A stretch of DNA of 64,000 nucleotides from Streptomyces sp. NBC_00459. GTDB taxonomy: Bacteria > Actinomycetota > Actinomycetes > Streptomycetales > Streptomycetaceae. Numbering within the stretch: position 1 is the stretch's first letter; every line of letters begins with the position of its first letter. Location of the stretch: contig NZ_CP107903.1 in assembly GCF_036013955.1 (NCBI RefSeq), forward strand, positions 7,564,001 to 7,628,000, given 5' to 3'. Shown piece after piece: positions 17,700 through 26,369 of the stretch. Position numbers and translations under genes: made by a program. The notes beneath the pieces were generated by a model. That model saw only the letters and a program-made list of their open reading frames with translations. It was not told the origin of the DNA and did not search any database.

Positions 17700-18904
17700 G
17701 CGGACCGCCGGCCCCGCCGTCCGCCCCACAGCCGGTGGGGGAGCGGCAGCGGCGGCAACAGCGGCTCGAAGGCGGGTTCGCCGAGCCCCAGAAGCCGGTA
17801 CATCAGCTTGCGGGTGTTGTGCCCGAACCGCCCCGGCTCCGACGAGATGCGCCGCGCGATCCGGGCGTACGCCATGGCCGGATAGGCGGCCCGGGCGTAG
17901 GCGAGCTGCTCGGGCAGCGCATGGGCGGGCGACAACGCCGGTGCCACCCGGGCGAGTTCGGCGCCCGGTGACGCGGGATCGACGTCCGCCTCCGGGAAGC
18001 GGGCCAGGATGATGGGCGCCCGGGTCAGGGTGGCGTACAGCGTCACGGAACCGTGGTCCCCGAGCACCCAGTCCGCGGCGACGAGCAGCGAACGCCAGTC
18101 CAGCTCCGGCGGGACGACGACGATCCCGTGCCGCCGGGCCGTCGACAGCCAGGACCGCACCTGCCAAGGGCCGTGTCCCGACCAGACGTTGGGGTGCACC
18201 AGCACGGCCACCCGGTACTCGTCGGACGGCAGTTCCGCGAGGAGCCTGGGCAGCAGCGCGTCCAGACGGTTGAAGGAGGACCCGGCTCCCCAGGTAGAGG
18301 AGACCACCAGCAGCTTCTGATCACCGCGCAGCCCCAGCGCGGCCCGGTGGCGGGCGCGCAACGGCATGCTCACCGCGATCCGGTCCCGCGTGGCGTCACC
18401 GACCACCTCGGTGACGGGCAACGCCTCCGGGCACTCCCGCCGAAGCGTGACCAGGTCGTCCCGGTGCGCGACCGCCAGCGCTCTGGGCACCAGCCTCCCG
18501 TCCCGAACCAGATACTGCCTGCCCAGACCGCCGACGGTCCGTGGCGCTCCCGGATCCCGGTCGTCGGCGGGCCGTGAGAGCTTCATGTGCCCGGCGCCGT
18601 GCGGCAGCCGCAGCAGCGGACCGCGCAGCCGGTCGACCCCCTGCGAACCGGCCGCCAGCACCAGGTCGAACCTGCCGTCGAGAGCGGCTTCCCAGGGCAG
18701 CAGGCTGTCCTGCTCCGCGGGTACGGAGCGGGTCGCGCCCGCGTTGAAGGCGTGCGGCGCGATGGTGAAGTCGACCTGGATCCGCAGATCGGACTCCAGC
18801 AGCGACAGCGCGTCACGCAGCCGCTGTCCGTACACCTGCGTGTGTACGACGGCCAGGACCCTCTTGCAGCCCGGCAGCGTCAGCCATTGCCGTGCACTGT
18901 CCAT
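17696..18904 (-). CDS. Glycosyl/glycerophosphotransferase-like protein (GT-B type), uncertain
   Basis: A 402-residue cytoplasmic protein beginning MDSARQWLTLPGCKRVLAVV, with GGGGG 5 bases before the ATG at 18904. Two halves look Rossmann-like: RVLAVVHTQVYGQRL near the start, and QKLLVVSSTWGAGSSF with RVAVLVHPNVWSGHG in the middle. A WVLGDHGSVTLYATLTRAPI segment resembles the donor-site loop of CDP-glycerol glycerophosphotransferase and GT-B enzymes. This is a fold-level guess; no catalytic residue is proven. Related actinobacterial proteins are often left without a firm name. It is coupled to the 86-residue gene downstream. Confidence 0.6.
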   Translation of the reverse strand: MDSARQWLTLPGCKRVLAVVHTQVYGQRLRDALSLLESDLRIQVDFTIAPHAFNAGATRSVPAEQDSLLPWEAALDGRFDLVLAAGSQGVDRLRGPLLRLPHGAGHMKLSRPADDRDPGAPRTVGGLGRQYLVRDGRLVPRALAVAHRDDLVTLRRECPEALPVTEVVGDATRDRIAVSMPLRARHRAALGLRGDQKLLVVSSTWGAGSSFNRLDALLPRLLAELPSDEYRVAVLVHPNVWSGHGPWQVRSWLSTARRHGIVVVPPELDWRSLLVAADWVLGDHGSVTLYATLTRAPIILARFPEADVDPASPGAELARVAPALSPAHALPEQLAYARAAYPAMAYARIARRISSEPGRFGHNTRKLMYRLLGLGEPAFEPLLPPLPLPHRLWGGRRGRRSA

Positions 18905-19060
18905 CGGTACCCCCGTTGTGGTGTTCCTGGTGAATGGGAACGCTCGGTACGGGGGTGCCCCGTTGCCGGGGCGGAAGGCTTGCCGAGGCCTTGCCGAAAC
19001 CTTGCATACGGACGAGGGCGAGGGTGAGAGCGAGGACATGGACGGGGACAAGGACACGAG

Positions 19061-19101
19061 CACGGGCGGGCCACCGGAGGATGTCCGGCGGCCCGCCCGT
19101 G
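19061..19101 (-). terminator. Strong hairpin after the membrane glycosyltransferase gene
   Basis: CACGGGCGGGCC (19061-19072) pairs with GGCCCGCCCGTG (19090-19101), and the interior can pair further through CCGG/CCGG. It lies 25 bases past the stop of the minus-strand gene ending at 19126. Confidence 0.75.
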
Positions 19102-19125
19102 TACGGAGAGGTGGAGAAGGGTCGG

Positions 19126-21312
19126 TCAGCTGACGTCCGAGGCGTCCAAGCGGTACAGACCGCTGCTGGTCGACGTCGAGGACGAGGTGGAGGTGGAGGC
19201 AGATGTGGAGGTGGTCGACGAACTGGAGCTGTACGCCGAGGAGTTGACCGCCGTGCCGTGTTCCTTCACCCAGGTGGCGATCTCCGAGTCGGTGCCCTGG
19301 CCGGTGTCGCTGCTGACGATGATGTAGTGCAACTTGCCCGATTTCACGAGGCTCTTGAGCTTGGCCAGGGTCATGGCGTTGTCGCTGCCCGACCAGCCGC
19401 CCATGGAGATGACCGGCTGGCCCGACTCCAGGATGATCGAGGACGCCGTCTGGTCGGTGGCCACCGCCAGCAGCCAGGTCGCCCCGTCCTGGTGCTTCTT
19501 GAGGTACGTGATCATGTCGGACGACACCTGGGTGCCGCCGCCCATTCCACCGCCACCGCCACCGGTGCCTCCGCCGTCACCGCTCGGCCGCGTGCCCGAC
19601 CCGGCCGCCGCCTCCGACGAGCTCCCGCTGGAGGACGAGGAGGAGCCGGACGGGGGCTGCCCCATGGACCGGTCGCCGCCGTTGCTCGTACCGCTGCTGC
19701 CGCTCGTACCGGTGGAGCCCTGCGGAGCGCCGCCACCGCCGCCCATGCCGCCGCCCATGCCACCGCCCGTGCTGGGGCCGGCCGTGGGGTTCGTGCCGTT
19801 GGTGGAGCTGGTGGCCGCCGAGAGGGAGTAGGCCGCCGGGCCCGCCAGGAGGGCGACGACCGCCGCCAGGGCCGCGATGCCCAGCAGGCGCTGCCGCTTC
19901 ATGAACCGCCCGGTCAGCAGACCGAGGACCGAGACAGTGCCCGCCACCGCCACCACGATCTCCGCGACCGTGTACAGCGTGCCGGAGCCCGAGACCCGCT
20001 GGAGCAGGACGACCGCCCAGACCGAGCTGGCCGCGACCGCCACCGGCAGGACCCACGCCCACTTGGCCGCCGAACCTTCACGGAAGGCGCGGTACAGCAT
20101 GACGCCGCCGGCGCCCGCCAGGGCCGCGATACCGGGGGCCATGGCCGTGACGTAGTACGGGTGGAAGGTGCCCTCGGCGAGGGCGAAGGTCAGATAGTGC
20201 ACGACGAACCAGCCGCCCCACAGCATCAGCGCCGCCCGCTTGGCGTCCGTACGAGGGGCCCTGCCGCGCAGGACGAGGCCCGCGACCAGGGCGATCAGCG
20301 CGAACGGGATCAGCCAGGAGATCTGGCCGCCCATGATCTCGTTGAACATCCGGTAGAGGCCGGCCTCGCCGCCGAAGCTCGCGCCGTTGCCCTGCGAGCC
20401 CACCGACGAACTCGCCCCGAAGATACGGCCGAAGCCGTTGTAGCCGATGACCAGGTCCCACACGGTGTTGTCGGTCGAACCGCCGATGTAGGGGCGGGAG
20501 GAGGCCGGGATCAGGTCGACGATCACCATCCACCAGGCGGAGGAGACGACCAGCGCCACCGTGGCCACGGCCAGGTTGCGGACGCGCCTGCCCAGGCCGG
20601 CGTTCGCCGCCCAGAGGTAGACCAGGAAGAAGACCGGCAGGACGACGTACGCCTGCATCATCTTGGTGTTGAACGCGAAGCCGATCGCCACCGCCGACCA
20701 CACCAGCGGCATCAGCCGTCCGGTGCGCACGGCCTTCATCAGGGCCGCGGCGCCCAGCAGCATCAGGAAGACCAGGATCGGGTCCGGGTTGGTGTCCCGG
20801 GTGATCGCCACCGTGATGGGCGTCAGGGTGAGCGCGAGGGCCGCTACCGTCGCCGCCACCGGGCCGAAGTCGCGCTTCACCATGCGGTGCAGCAGCGCGA
20901 CCGAGCCCGTGCCCACCGCGACCATCGGCAGCATCAACTGCCAGGTGCCGTAACCGAACACGCGGGCCGACAGTCCCATCACCCAGAGGGCGAAGGGGGG
21001 TTTGTCGACGGTGATGAAGCTGCCCGAGTCCAACGCGCCGAAGAAGAACGCCTTCCAGCTCTTCGTGCCGCTGTACACGGCGGCGTCGTAGAAGGTGTTG
21101 CCGGTGATGGAGGAGAGGTTCCAGGCGTAGAGCGCCGTGGCCAGGAGGAGGATGCCCCAGAGAGTGGGGCGGGTCCAGCGCGGGTCCTCGGGGGCGCCGG
21201 TGAAAAGGCGCCGGGCGCGGGCCCCGAGAGTGCCGTCGGTGGCGGGCGGTTCGGCCCGGTGGCTGTGATGGGGCGCGCTGTCGCGGGTCGGCGGCGGGGC
21301 GAGGGTCGTCAT
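19126..21312 (-). CDS. GT39-type membrane glycosyltransferase with secreted Ser/Gly-rich tail
   Basis: A 728-residue polytopic protein like ArnT/PMT enzymes that use polyprenyl-phosphate sugars. The first helix ends in the luminal catalytic loop AWNLSSITGNTFYDAAVYSG, with acidic D. Next come FITVDKPPFALWV and AITRDTNPDPILVFLML, then about ten more membrane segments. Residues about 505-600 are low-complexity Gly/Ser/Pro. A small outside domain follows (DMITYLKKHQDGATWLLAVA, SGQPVISMGGWSGSDNAMTL), then a Ser/Thr-rich end. The ATG at 21312 overlaps the GT2 stop by 4 bases (ATGA). The pair probably moves a sugar from a nucleotide to a lipid and then to an extracellular acceptor. A longer open frame upstream is antisense-like noise. 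Confidence 0.88.
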   Translation of the reverse strand: MTTLAPPPTRDSAPHHSHRAEPPATDGTLGARARRLFTGAPEDPRWTRPTLWGILLLATALYAWNLSSITGNTFYDAAVYSGTKSWKAFFFGALDSGSFITVDKPPFALWVMGLSARVFGYGTWQLMLPMVAVGTGSVALLHRMVKRDFGPVAATVAALALTLTPITVAITRDTNPDPILVFLMLLGAAALMKAVRTGRLMPLVWSAVAIGFAFNTKMMQAYVVLPVFFLVYLWAANAGLGRRVRNLAVATVALVVSSAWWMVIVDLIPASSRPYIGGSTDNTVWDLVIGYNGFGRIFGASSSVGSQGNGASFGGEAGLYRMFNEIMGGQISWLIPFALIALVAGLVLRGRAPRTDAKRAALMLWGGWFVVHYLTFALAEGTFHPYYVTAMAPGIAALAGAGGVMLYRAFREGSAAKWAWVLPVAVAASSVWAVVLLQRVSGSGTLYTVAEIVVAVAGTVSVLGLLTGRFMKRQRLLGIAALAAVVALLAGPAAYSLSAATSSTNGTNPTAGPSTGGGMGGGMGGGGGAPQGSTGTSGSSGTSNGGDRSMGQPPSGSSSSSSGSSSEAAAGSGTRPSGDGGGTGGGGGGMGGGTQVSSDMITYLKKHQDGATWLLAVATDQTASSIILESGQPVISMGGWSGSDNAMTLAKLKSLVKSGKLHYIIVSSDTGQGTDSEIATWVKEHGTAVNSSAYSSSSSTTSTSASTSTSSSTSTSSGLYRLDASDVS

Positions 21313-22148
21313 GACGCGTACTCCAAGCTGGGGGCGGGGCTGCTGATGTGCTGAGGTGCGCCGATCGGACTCGATACGGGCATGCGCTGCGGGACGGCGA
21401 TCCGGGAGCGGCCGGTGAGACCGGCGCGCAGCATCCGGCGCATGCCCCTGAGGTCGTCCAGCGCCGTACGGACGATGTCGACCCGGCTGTCGGGGTCGTC
21501 GACCCAGTCGACCGGTACTTCGTGGATGCGCAGGCGGTTGCGCTGGGCCAGGACGAGCAACTCGGTGTCGAAGAACCAGGCGTTGTCCTCGATGTGCGGG
21601 GCGAGGGCCCGGAAGACGTCGGTGCGGACCGCCTTGAAACCGCACTGGGCGTCCGAGAAGCGGGCCGCGAGGCCGAGCTTCAGCAGGGTGTTGTACGAGC
21701 GGGAGATGAACTCGCGCTTCGGGCCGCGCACCACGTCGGACTGGCGGTGCAGTCGGCTGCCGATGGCCAGGTCGCTGTGGCCGGACAGAAGAGGGGCCAC
21801 GAGCGGGAGGAAACCCGCGAGGCCGGTGGACAGGTCGACGTCCATGTAGGCGACCACGTCGGCCGTCGAGCGGCTCCACACATGCTTCAGGGCGCGGCCC
21901 CGGCCCTTGGCGTCCAGATGGACGGCGTGCACATGGGGGAGGCGGAGCGTCAGATCGGTCGCCGCCTGCCAGGTGGCGTCAGTGCTGGCGTTGTCCGCGA
22001 CCGTGATCCGGAACGGGAACGGGAAGGAGGCTTCGAGGTAGGCGTGGAGACGGCCGATGCTGTCGGCGAGTACGTGCGCCTCGTTGTACACCGGCACCAC
22101 GATCTCGACCGAACGCTGCCGGACGCCCCTCGCGTTCGTTTCGTTCAT
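21309..22148 (-). CDS. GT2 glycosyltransferase (polyprenyl-phosphate sugar synthase type)
   Basis: A 279-residue soluble GT-A enzyme. It opens VEIVVPVYNEAHVLADSIGR. ADNASTDATWQ is the nucleotide-binding region and VAYMDVDLSTGL holds the DxD metal site. GSRLHRQSDVVRG and FSDAQCGFKAVR match the dolichyl/undecaprenyl-phosphate mannose or glucose synthase family. It lacks C-terminal membrane helices, so it probably works with the downstream GT39-type protein, to which it is coupled by a 4-base overlap. Confidence 0.9.
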   Translation of the reverse strand: MNETNARGVRQRSVEIVVPVYNEAHVLADSIGRLHAYLEASFPFPFRITVADNASTDATWQAATDLTLRLPHVHAVHLDAKGRGRALKHVWSRSTADVVAYMDVDLSTGLAGFLPLVAPLLSGHSDLAIGSRLHRQSDVVRGPKREFISRSYNTLLKLGLAARFSDAQCGFKAVRTDVFRALAPHIEDNAWFFDTELLVLAQRNRLRIHEVPVDWVDDPDSRVDIVRTALDDLRGMRRMLRAGLTGRSRIAVPQRMPVSSPIGAPQHISSPAPSLEYAS

Positions 22149-22258
22149 GCCAGTGACGATCGGGGCCGTATCTGGGGCGACCCTGAGGCGACTCTGAGCG
22201 ACGAATGAGAATCAGCGAACTCACAGCTTGCCCACAGGGAGCCTGTGCGAGCGCCGTC

Positions 22259-22864
22259 TCAGACCGACTGGGCGCTTCCGCCGCCCGAGGCCGCCGTCGC
22301 TATCAACCGGTCGATCAGGGCTATCAGCACGTCCCGGCACGACTCCCGGTCCCGCGCGTCGCACAGCAGGACCGGCGTGTGCTCCGGCAGCGCCAGCGCC
22401 TCCCGGATCTCGTCCGGCTCGTACGGATGTTCCCCGTGAAAGCCGTTCACCCCGACGACGAAGGGGATCTCCCGGCGCTCGAAGAAGTCGATCGCCGCGA
22501 AGCTGGACTCCGGCCGGCGTACGTCGATGAGGACCACGGCCCCCAGCGCGCCGATCGCCAGGTCGTTCCACATGAACCAGAACCGCTGCTGACCCGGCGT
22601 TCCGAACAGATACAGGATCAGTTCGCGGCTGAGGGTGATGCGGCCGAAGTCGAGGGCCACGGTGGTGGCCTTCTTCTGCTCGATGCCGTCGAGATCGTCG
22701 ATGCCGAGGCCGGCCGCGGTGAGTGGTTCCTCGGTGCGCAGGGGCACGATCTCGCTGACCGAGCCGACCATGGTCGTCTTGCCGACGCCGAAGCCGCCGG
22801 CGATGAGGATCTTGACCGTGTCGGGCGCCGAGGTCCCGTTCACGGTCGGGTCAGAGCCGGCCAA
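22259..22864 (-). CDS. cvnD: Conservon GTPase-like protein CvnD
   Basis: A 201-residue Ras-like/MglA-related ATP/GTP-binding protein. P-loop GGFGVGKTT, switch regions with TVALDFGRI, LFGTPGQQRFWFMWNDLA and a VNGFHGEHP base-specificity segment. It is the fourth member of the conservon, thought to relay a signal from the CvnA kinase-like protein as a membrane heterocomplex. The start is uncertain. TTG 22864 overlaps the cvnC stop by 14 bases; GTG 22843 would shorten it by 7 residues; neither has a clear ribosome site. Confidence 0.92.
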   Translation of the reverse strand: MAGSDPTVNGTSAPDTVKILIAGGFGVGKTTMVGSVSEIVPLRTEEPLTAAGLGIDDLDGIEQKKATTVALDFGRITLSRELILYLFGTPGQQRFWFMWNDLAIGALGAVVLIDVRRPESSFAAIDFFERREIPFVVGVNGFHGEHPYEPDEIREALALPEHTPVLLCDARDRESCRDVLIALIDRLIATAASGGGSAQSV

Positions 22865-23207
22865 GGCCGTCCCTCACTTTCTGGAGCAGGTCCATGTCCG
22901 TGGTGCGCGAGATCTGGCGCGGGGACCGGGCGGTGATCCGGCCGGCCTCCAGCAGGTCGCACAGCATGATGACGACCACACTCACCGGAAGGTCCAGATG
23001 GGCCGCGAGCTCCGCCACCACGACGGGCCGCGCGCACAGCCGCAGGATCCGCGCGTGCTCGGGCTGCGGCCGCTTGGCCCCGTCGGGCTGAGGCTCCACC
23101 GCCGTCACCGACGTGATCAGTGTGAAGTCGGCGCGGCTGGGCCGGGTCCGCCCGCCGGTGAGCGTGAACGGCCGTACGAGGCGGCCGGCCGCGTCGCTTC
23201 CGTTCAC
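22851..23207 (-). CDS. cvnC: Conservon DUF742 protein CvnC
   Basis: A 118-residue DUF742 protein with a winged-helix-like fold. It starts GRLVRPFTLTGGRTRP and continues ARILRLCARPVVVAELAAHL and SVVVIMLCDLLEAGRI. The GTG at 23207, one base past the cvnB stop and preceded by GAGTGAG, is chosen over the ATG at 23264, which would overlap cvnB by 56 bases. It is a scaffold or regulatory part of the conservon complex. Confidence 0.9.
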   Translation of the reverse strand: MNGSDAAGRLVRPFTLTGGRTRPSRADFTLITSVTAVEPQPDGAKRPQPEHARILRLCARPVVVAELAAHLDLPVSVVVIMLCDLLEAGRITARSPRQISRTTDMDLLQKVRDGLGRL

Positions 23208-23208
23208 C

Positions 23209-23634
23209 TCACTCGCCGGCCGCGCCGACGACCCCGGCACGCGGCGCCGCGCTGAGGTGCTCACCGATCTTCTTCACCAGCATGTTCATCTGGTACGCCA
23301 CCACGCCGACGTCCGCGCCCTGGCTGGTCAGCACCGCGAGATGGGCGCCAGGACCGGCGGCGGTGAGGATCAGGTAGCCGTTGCGCATCTCGATCAGCGC
23401 CTGGCGCACCGGGCCGCCCCGGAAGTCCATGCTGACGCCCTTGCTGAGGCTCATCAGCCCCGACGCGGTCGCCGCGAGCCGCTCGGCGTCGTCACGCAGG
23501 AACGCCGTGGATCTGCTGACGACCAGTCCGTCCTCGGAAAGCACGACGGCGTGGTTCACCTCGGCTACCCGGTCCACGAGTCCGGTGAGCAACTGGTCGA
23601 GCTCGGTGTGCGTGGCGGGGGTGGGGCGTGTCAT
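23209..23634 (-). CDS. cvnB: Conservon roadblock/LC7 protein CvnB
   Basis: A 141-residue roadblock/LC7 domain protein. TELDQLLTGLVDRVAEVNHA and VVLSEDGLVVSRS form the first strands, GPGAHLAVLTSQGADVGVVA the later part. Such proteins bind Ras-like GTPases and modulate them, here CvnD. The ATG at 23634 with AAGGA 7 bases upstream is preferred over the ATG at 23649, which overlaps the cvnA stop (ATGA). Confidence 0.93.
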   Translation of the reverse strand: MTRPTPATHTELDQLLTGLVDRVAEVNHAVVLSEDGLVVSRSTAFLRDDAERLAATASGLMSLSKGVSMDFRGGPVRQALIEMRNGYLILTAAGPGAHLAVLTSQGADVGVVAYQMNMLVKKIGEHLSAAPRAGVVGAAGE

Positions 23635-23648
23635 TTCTCTGTCCTTCA

Positions 23649-26096
23649 TCAGCGGTCTGCGGGCGGAGTCGAGGTGACCGGAGTGCCTGCGGCGGGGAGC
23701 GGTGCGTCGGGTTCCTGAGGCGCGTCGTCCTCCCCATGGTCGTACTGCTCTTCGTCGTCGTCACGGGCCTGGAGGGTTCCGCGCTGGAAACCGGAGAGCG
23801 AGGAGGCCGCGCGCTCCGCCGAGAACTCGTCGAGGGCGTCCTCGGACACGCCGTCGGGTTCGGTGTCCTCCAGCAGTTCCGCGGCCAGACTGGTCTGCGG
23901 CACCCGGCGCGGCAACGGTGTGAGCCCGCCCTTGCGGTCGCCGCCGCTCCGCTCGGCCTTCCGCTCATCGCCCGGCCAGGCGCCCCGCTCCGCCCCGACG
24001 AGGGCGGTCTGCCGGGGAGCGGCACCGGCGTCGGCGGTCCGGGCGCGCGCCACTGCGGGTTGCGGCTCCCGCATCCGCTCGTGGCCCGTGCGCTCCGCGG
24101 CGACCGGGCCGGCCACCTCGGCGGACTCCGGCTTCGCGGATGAGGAGTCCGTGTCCGGCGCGCTGATTTCCCGTACGACGACATCGTGCGGGATCAGTAC
24201 GATCGCCGTCGTACCGCCGTAGGGCGAGGAGCGCAGCGTGACATGGATGCCGTGCCGGACGGCCAGGCGCGCGATCACGAACATGCCGAGCCGGAGGTCG
24301 TCGGCGAGCGCCACCACGTCGAACTGCGGGGCCTTGGACAGGTGTTCGTTGAAGGACGCGTAGTCCTCCTCGGACATCCCGAGTCCGCGGTCCTCGACCT
24401 CGATGGCCAGCCCCTTGGCGACCATCGCCGCCCGTACGCCCACCGGGCTGGGCGCGGGGGAGTAGGCGGTCGCGTTGTCGATCAGCTCGGCCAGCAGATG
24501 GATCACGTCGGCCACCGCGGGGGGCGCGAGGTAGACGTCCTCCTCGGTCTGCACCTCCACCCGCTGGTACTCCGCGACCTCGCCGACGGCGCTGCGCAGG
24601 ATGTCGATCAGCGCGACCGGCTCGGTCCAGCTGCGGCCGGGCCGCTCACCGCTGATGATGACGAGGTTCTCCTCGTAGCGGCGCAACTGGCTTGCCGTGG
24701 AGTCCAGTTCGTACAGGCCCTTGAGGATCTCCGGGTCCTGGTGGGCGCGTTCCAGCGCGTCCAGCTTGGTGAGCTGGAGGTTGACCAGGTTCTGGCTCTG
24801 CCGGGCGATGCCCAGGATGACCTTCTGGAAGCCGCGCCGGGTGTCGGCGAGTTCGACCGCGGTGTGCACGGCGGTGCGCTGGGCTGCGTTGAACGCGTGG
24901 GCCACCTGGCCGAGTTCGTCGTGGCCGTAGTCCAGCGGCGGGGTGGCCGACTCGACGTCGATCTTCTCGCCCCGGTTGAGCCGCGCCACCACGTCCGGCA
25001 GCCGCTCCTCGGCCAGGCTCAGGGTGGCCACGCGCAGTCCGCGCAGCCGACGGGACAGGGACCGGGTGATGCGCCACGACAGTGCGATGCACAGCAGCAG
25101 CCCGCCGAGTCCGCCGGCGCTCAGCGAAGCGGCCTTGATCAGCAGCGACCGCGACTCGTCGGAACTGCGGGCGAGCAGCCCCTGGGTCTCGTCGTGGATG
25201 AGCGAGCCGTACTGGAGGCTCAGTTCGTCCATCGCCGCGATCCACTGCTTCTGCCTGTCGGGCAGCGTGATCTTCCGTTCGGCGCCGCCGCCGGGGGTGC
25301 CCGACGCGAGCACCTGGTCCTCGATGGAGGTCAGGTTCCGCCAGGCGGAGCCCTGCAGGATCGCCTCGGTGCGTTTCTTCGCCGTGCCGGTCATGGACTG
25401 GATCAGCTGGTCCTCGACGACCCAGCGCCGGGCGCTCACCAGCCGGACGTACGACTCCCACTCGTTCTGGTCGAAGTGCCCCGAGGGCCAGGCCAGCATG
25501 AGCTGGGAGTCCTCCTGGGCGACCAGTTCGGCCGCCTGCTCCAGCAGGACGAGCGGGCCGGCCTGCGAGGTGAGGTCGCCGTCGTCGACCTGGGAGAGCT
25601 CCTGGAACGAGTGGATCTGGTTGCCGATCATCGACGAGTACTGGTCCAGCACCTGCTGGGGGGAGATGTCGGTGAGGTGGTCGACCTGACCTCGGTAGTA
25701 CTCCAGGCTGCCCGTCGCCGCGATGACCGAGTACATCCGCTCCCCGATGCGGTCGGGGGCCTCCTGGATGGCCTTCGTCTGGCCGACCAGCTGCGCGACC
25801 GCCGCGTCCGTCACCTTGCGCTGTTCGTCCAGGGCCTTGCGGTCACCCCTGGGCGAGGCCAGCCACACGGCCGACAGGGTGCGTTCCTTCTGCAGTGCGA
25901 GCGTGGCGTCGGTGCCCATGGCACCGGTCGCCCTGCTGAGTCCCGTCTGGTCCCGCAGCCGCAGGCCCTCCGAGAACATCTGAATCGTCGTCACACCCCA
26001 CATCGCGGCGAGGATGACGCTGGGAACCAGTGCGAGCAGGATCAGCGAAAGACGTATGGAGCCGAGACGGCGCCGGGCACCTTTGCGTGGAGGCAT
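23649..26096 (-). CDS. cvnA: Conservon sensor histidine kinase-like protein CvnA
   Basis: An 815-residue membrane sensor. TM1 is about residues 17-38 (LILLALVPSVILAAMWGVTT). A large outside nitrate/nitrite-sensor-like helical domain follows, then TM2 near 325-346 and a HAMP region. A GHKL ATPase domain has N-box LLAELIDNATAYSP and G-box DRGLGMSEEDYASF. The tail of about 170 residues is charged and Pro-rich. A phospho-acceptor His is not obvious, as is common in CvnA proteins. The ATG at 26096 (AGGA 6 bases upstream) is chosen; the frame stays open to 26189. It heads cvnABCD. No cytochrome P450 gene follows, unlike several other conservons. Confidence 0.93.
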   Translation of the reverse strand: MPPRKGARRRLGSIRLSLILLALVPSVILAAMWGVTTIQMFSEGLRLRDQTGLSRATGAMGTDATLALQKERTLSAVWLASPRGDRKALDEQRKVTDAAVAQLVGQTKAIQEAPDRIGERMYSVIAATGSLEYYRGQVDHLTDISPQQVLDQYSSMIGNQIHSFQELSQVDDGDLTSQAGPLVLLEQAAELVAQEDSQLMLAWPSGHFDQNEWESYVRLVSARRWVVEDQLIQSMTGTAKKRTEAILQGSAWRNLTSIEDQVLASGTPGGGAERKITLPDRQKQWIAAMDELSLQYGSLIHDETQGLLARSSDESRSLLIKAASLSAGGLGGLLLCIALSWRITRSLSRRLRGLRVATLSLAEERLPDVVARLNRGEKIDVESATPPLDYGHDELGQVAHAFNAAQRTAVHTAVELADTRRGFQKVILGIARQSQNLVNLQLTKLDALERAHQDPEILKGLYELDSTASQLRRYEENLVIISGERPGRSWTEPVALIDILRSAVGEVAEYQRVEVQTEEDVYLAPPAVADVIHLLAELIDNATAYSPAPSPVGVRAAMVAKGLAIEVEDRGLGMSEEDYASFNEHLSKAPQFDVVALADDLRLGMFVIARLAVRHGIHVTLRSSPYGGTTAIVLIPHDVVVREISAPDTDSSSAKPESAEVAGPVAAERTGHERMREPQPAVARARTADAGAAPRQTALVGAERGAWPGDERKAERSGGDRKGGLTPLPRRVPQTSLAAELLEDTEPDGVSEDALDEFSAERAASSLSGFQRGTLQARDDDEEQYDHGEDDAPQEPDAPLPAAGTPVTSTPPADR

Positions 26097-26369
26097 CGTC
26101 GTCCTAGGGCGATCAGCGGTGGGCGGGAGTGACAAGTGGCATGTGGCAGGCGGTGGATGGCAGCGGAAACGGAACGGGTGGCGGAACACGCGTGGGTCCG
26201 CAGGATGCTATCCGTACAAGTGAGCGTACGCACCGTGAGCCCCCAAAGCTTGGTGCAGCCGTTGTACGACGGATGCCGCGCGAGGAGATCCGGGAGCGCG
26301 CCGGAAGGGGATGCGGAACGCCTGCGGCAGACGGCCGGAGCGGGACGGGAGGCAGCCGGCGGGTGACTC

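Noticed and set aside
21313..21879. A 189-residue upstream extension of the GT39-type gene
   Set aside because: It overlaps the GT2 gene in another frame and is Arg/Pro-rich. ATG 21312 gives an ATGA overlap and a normal start.
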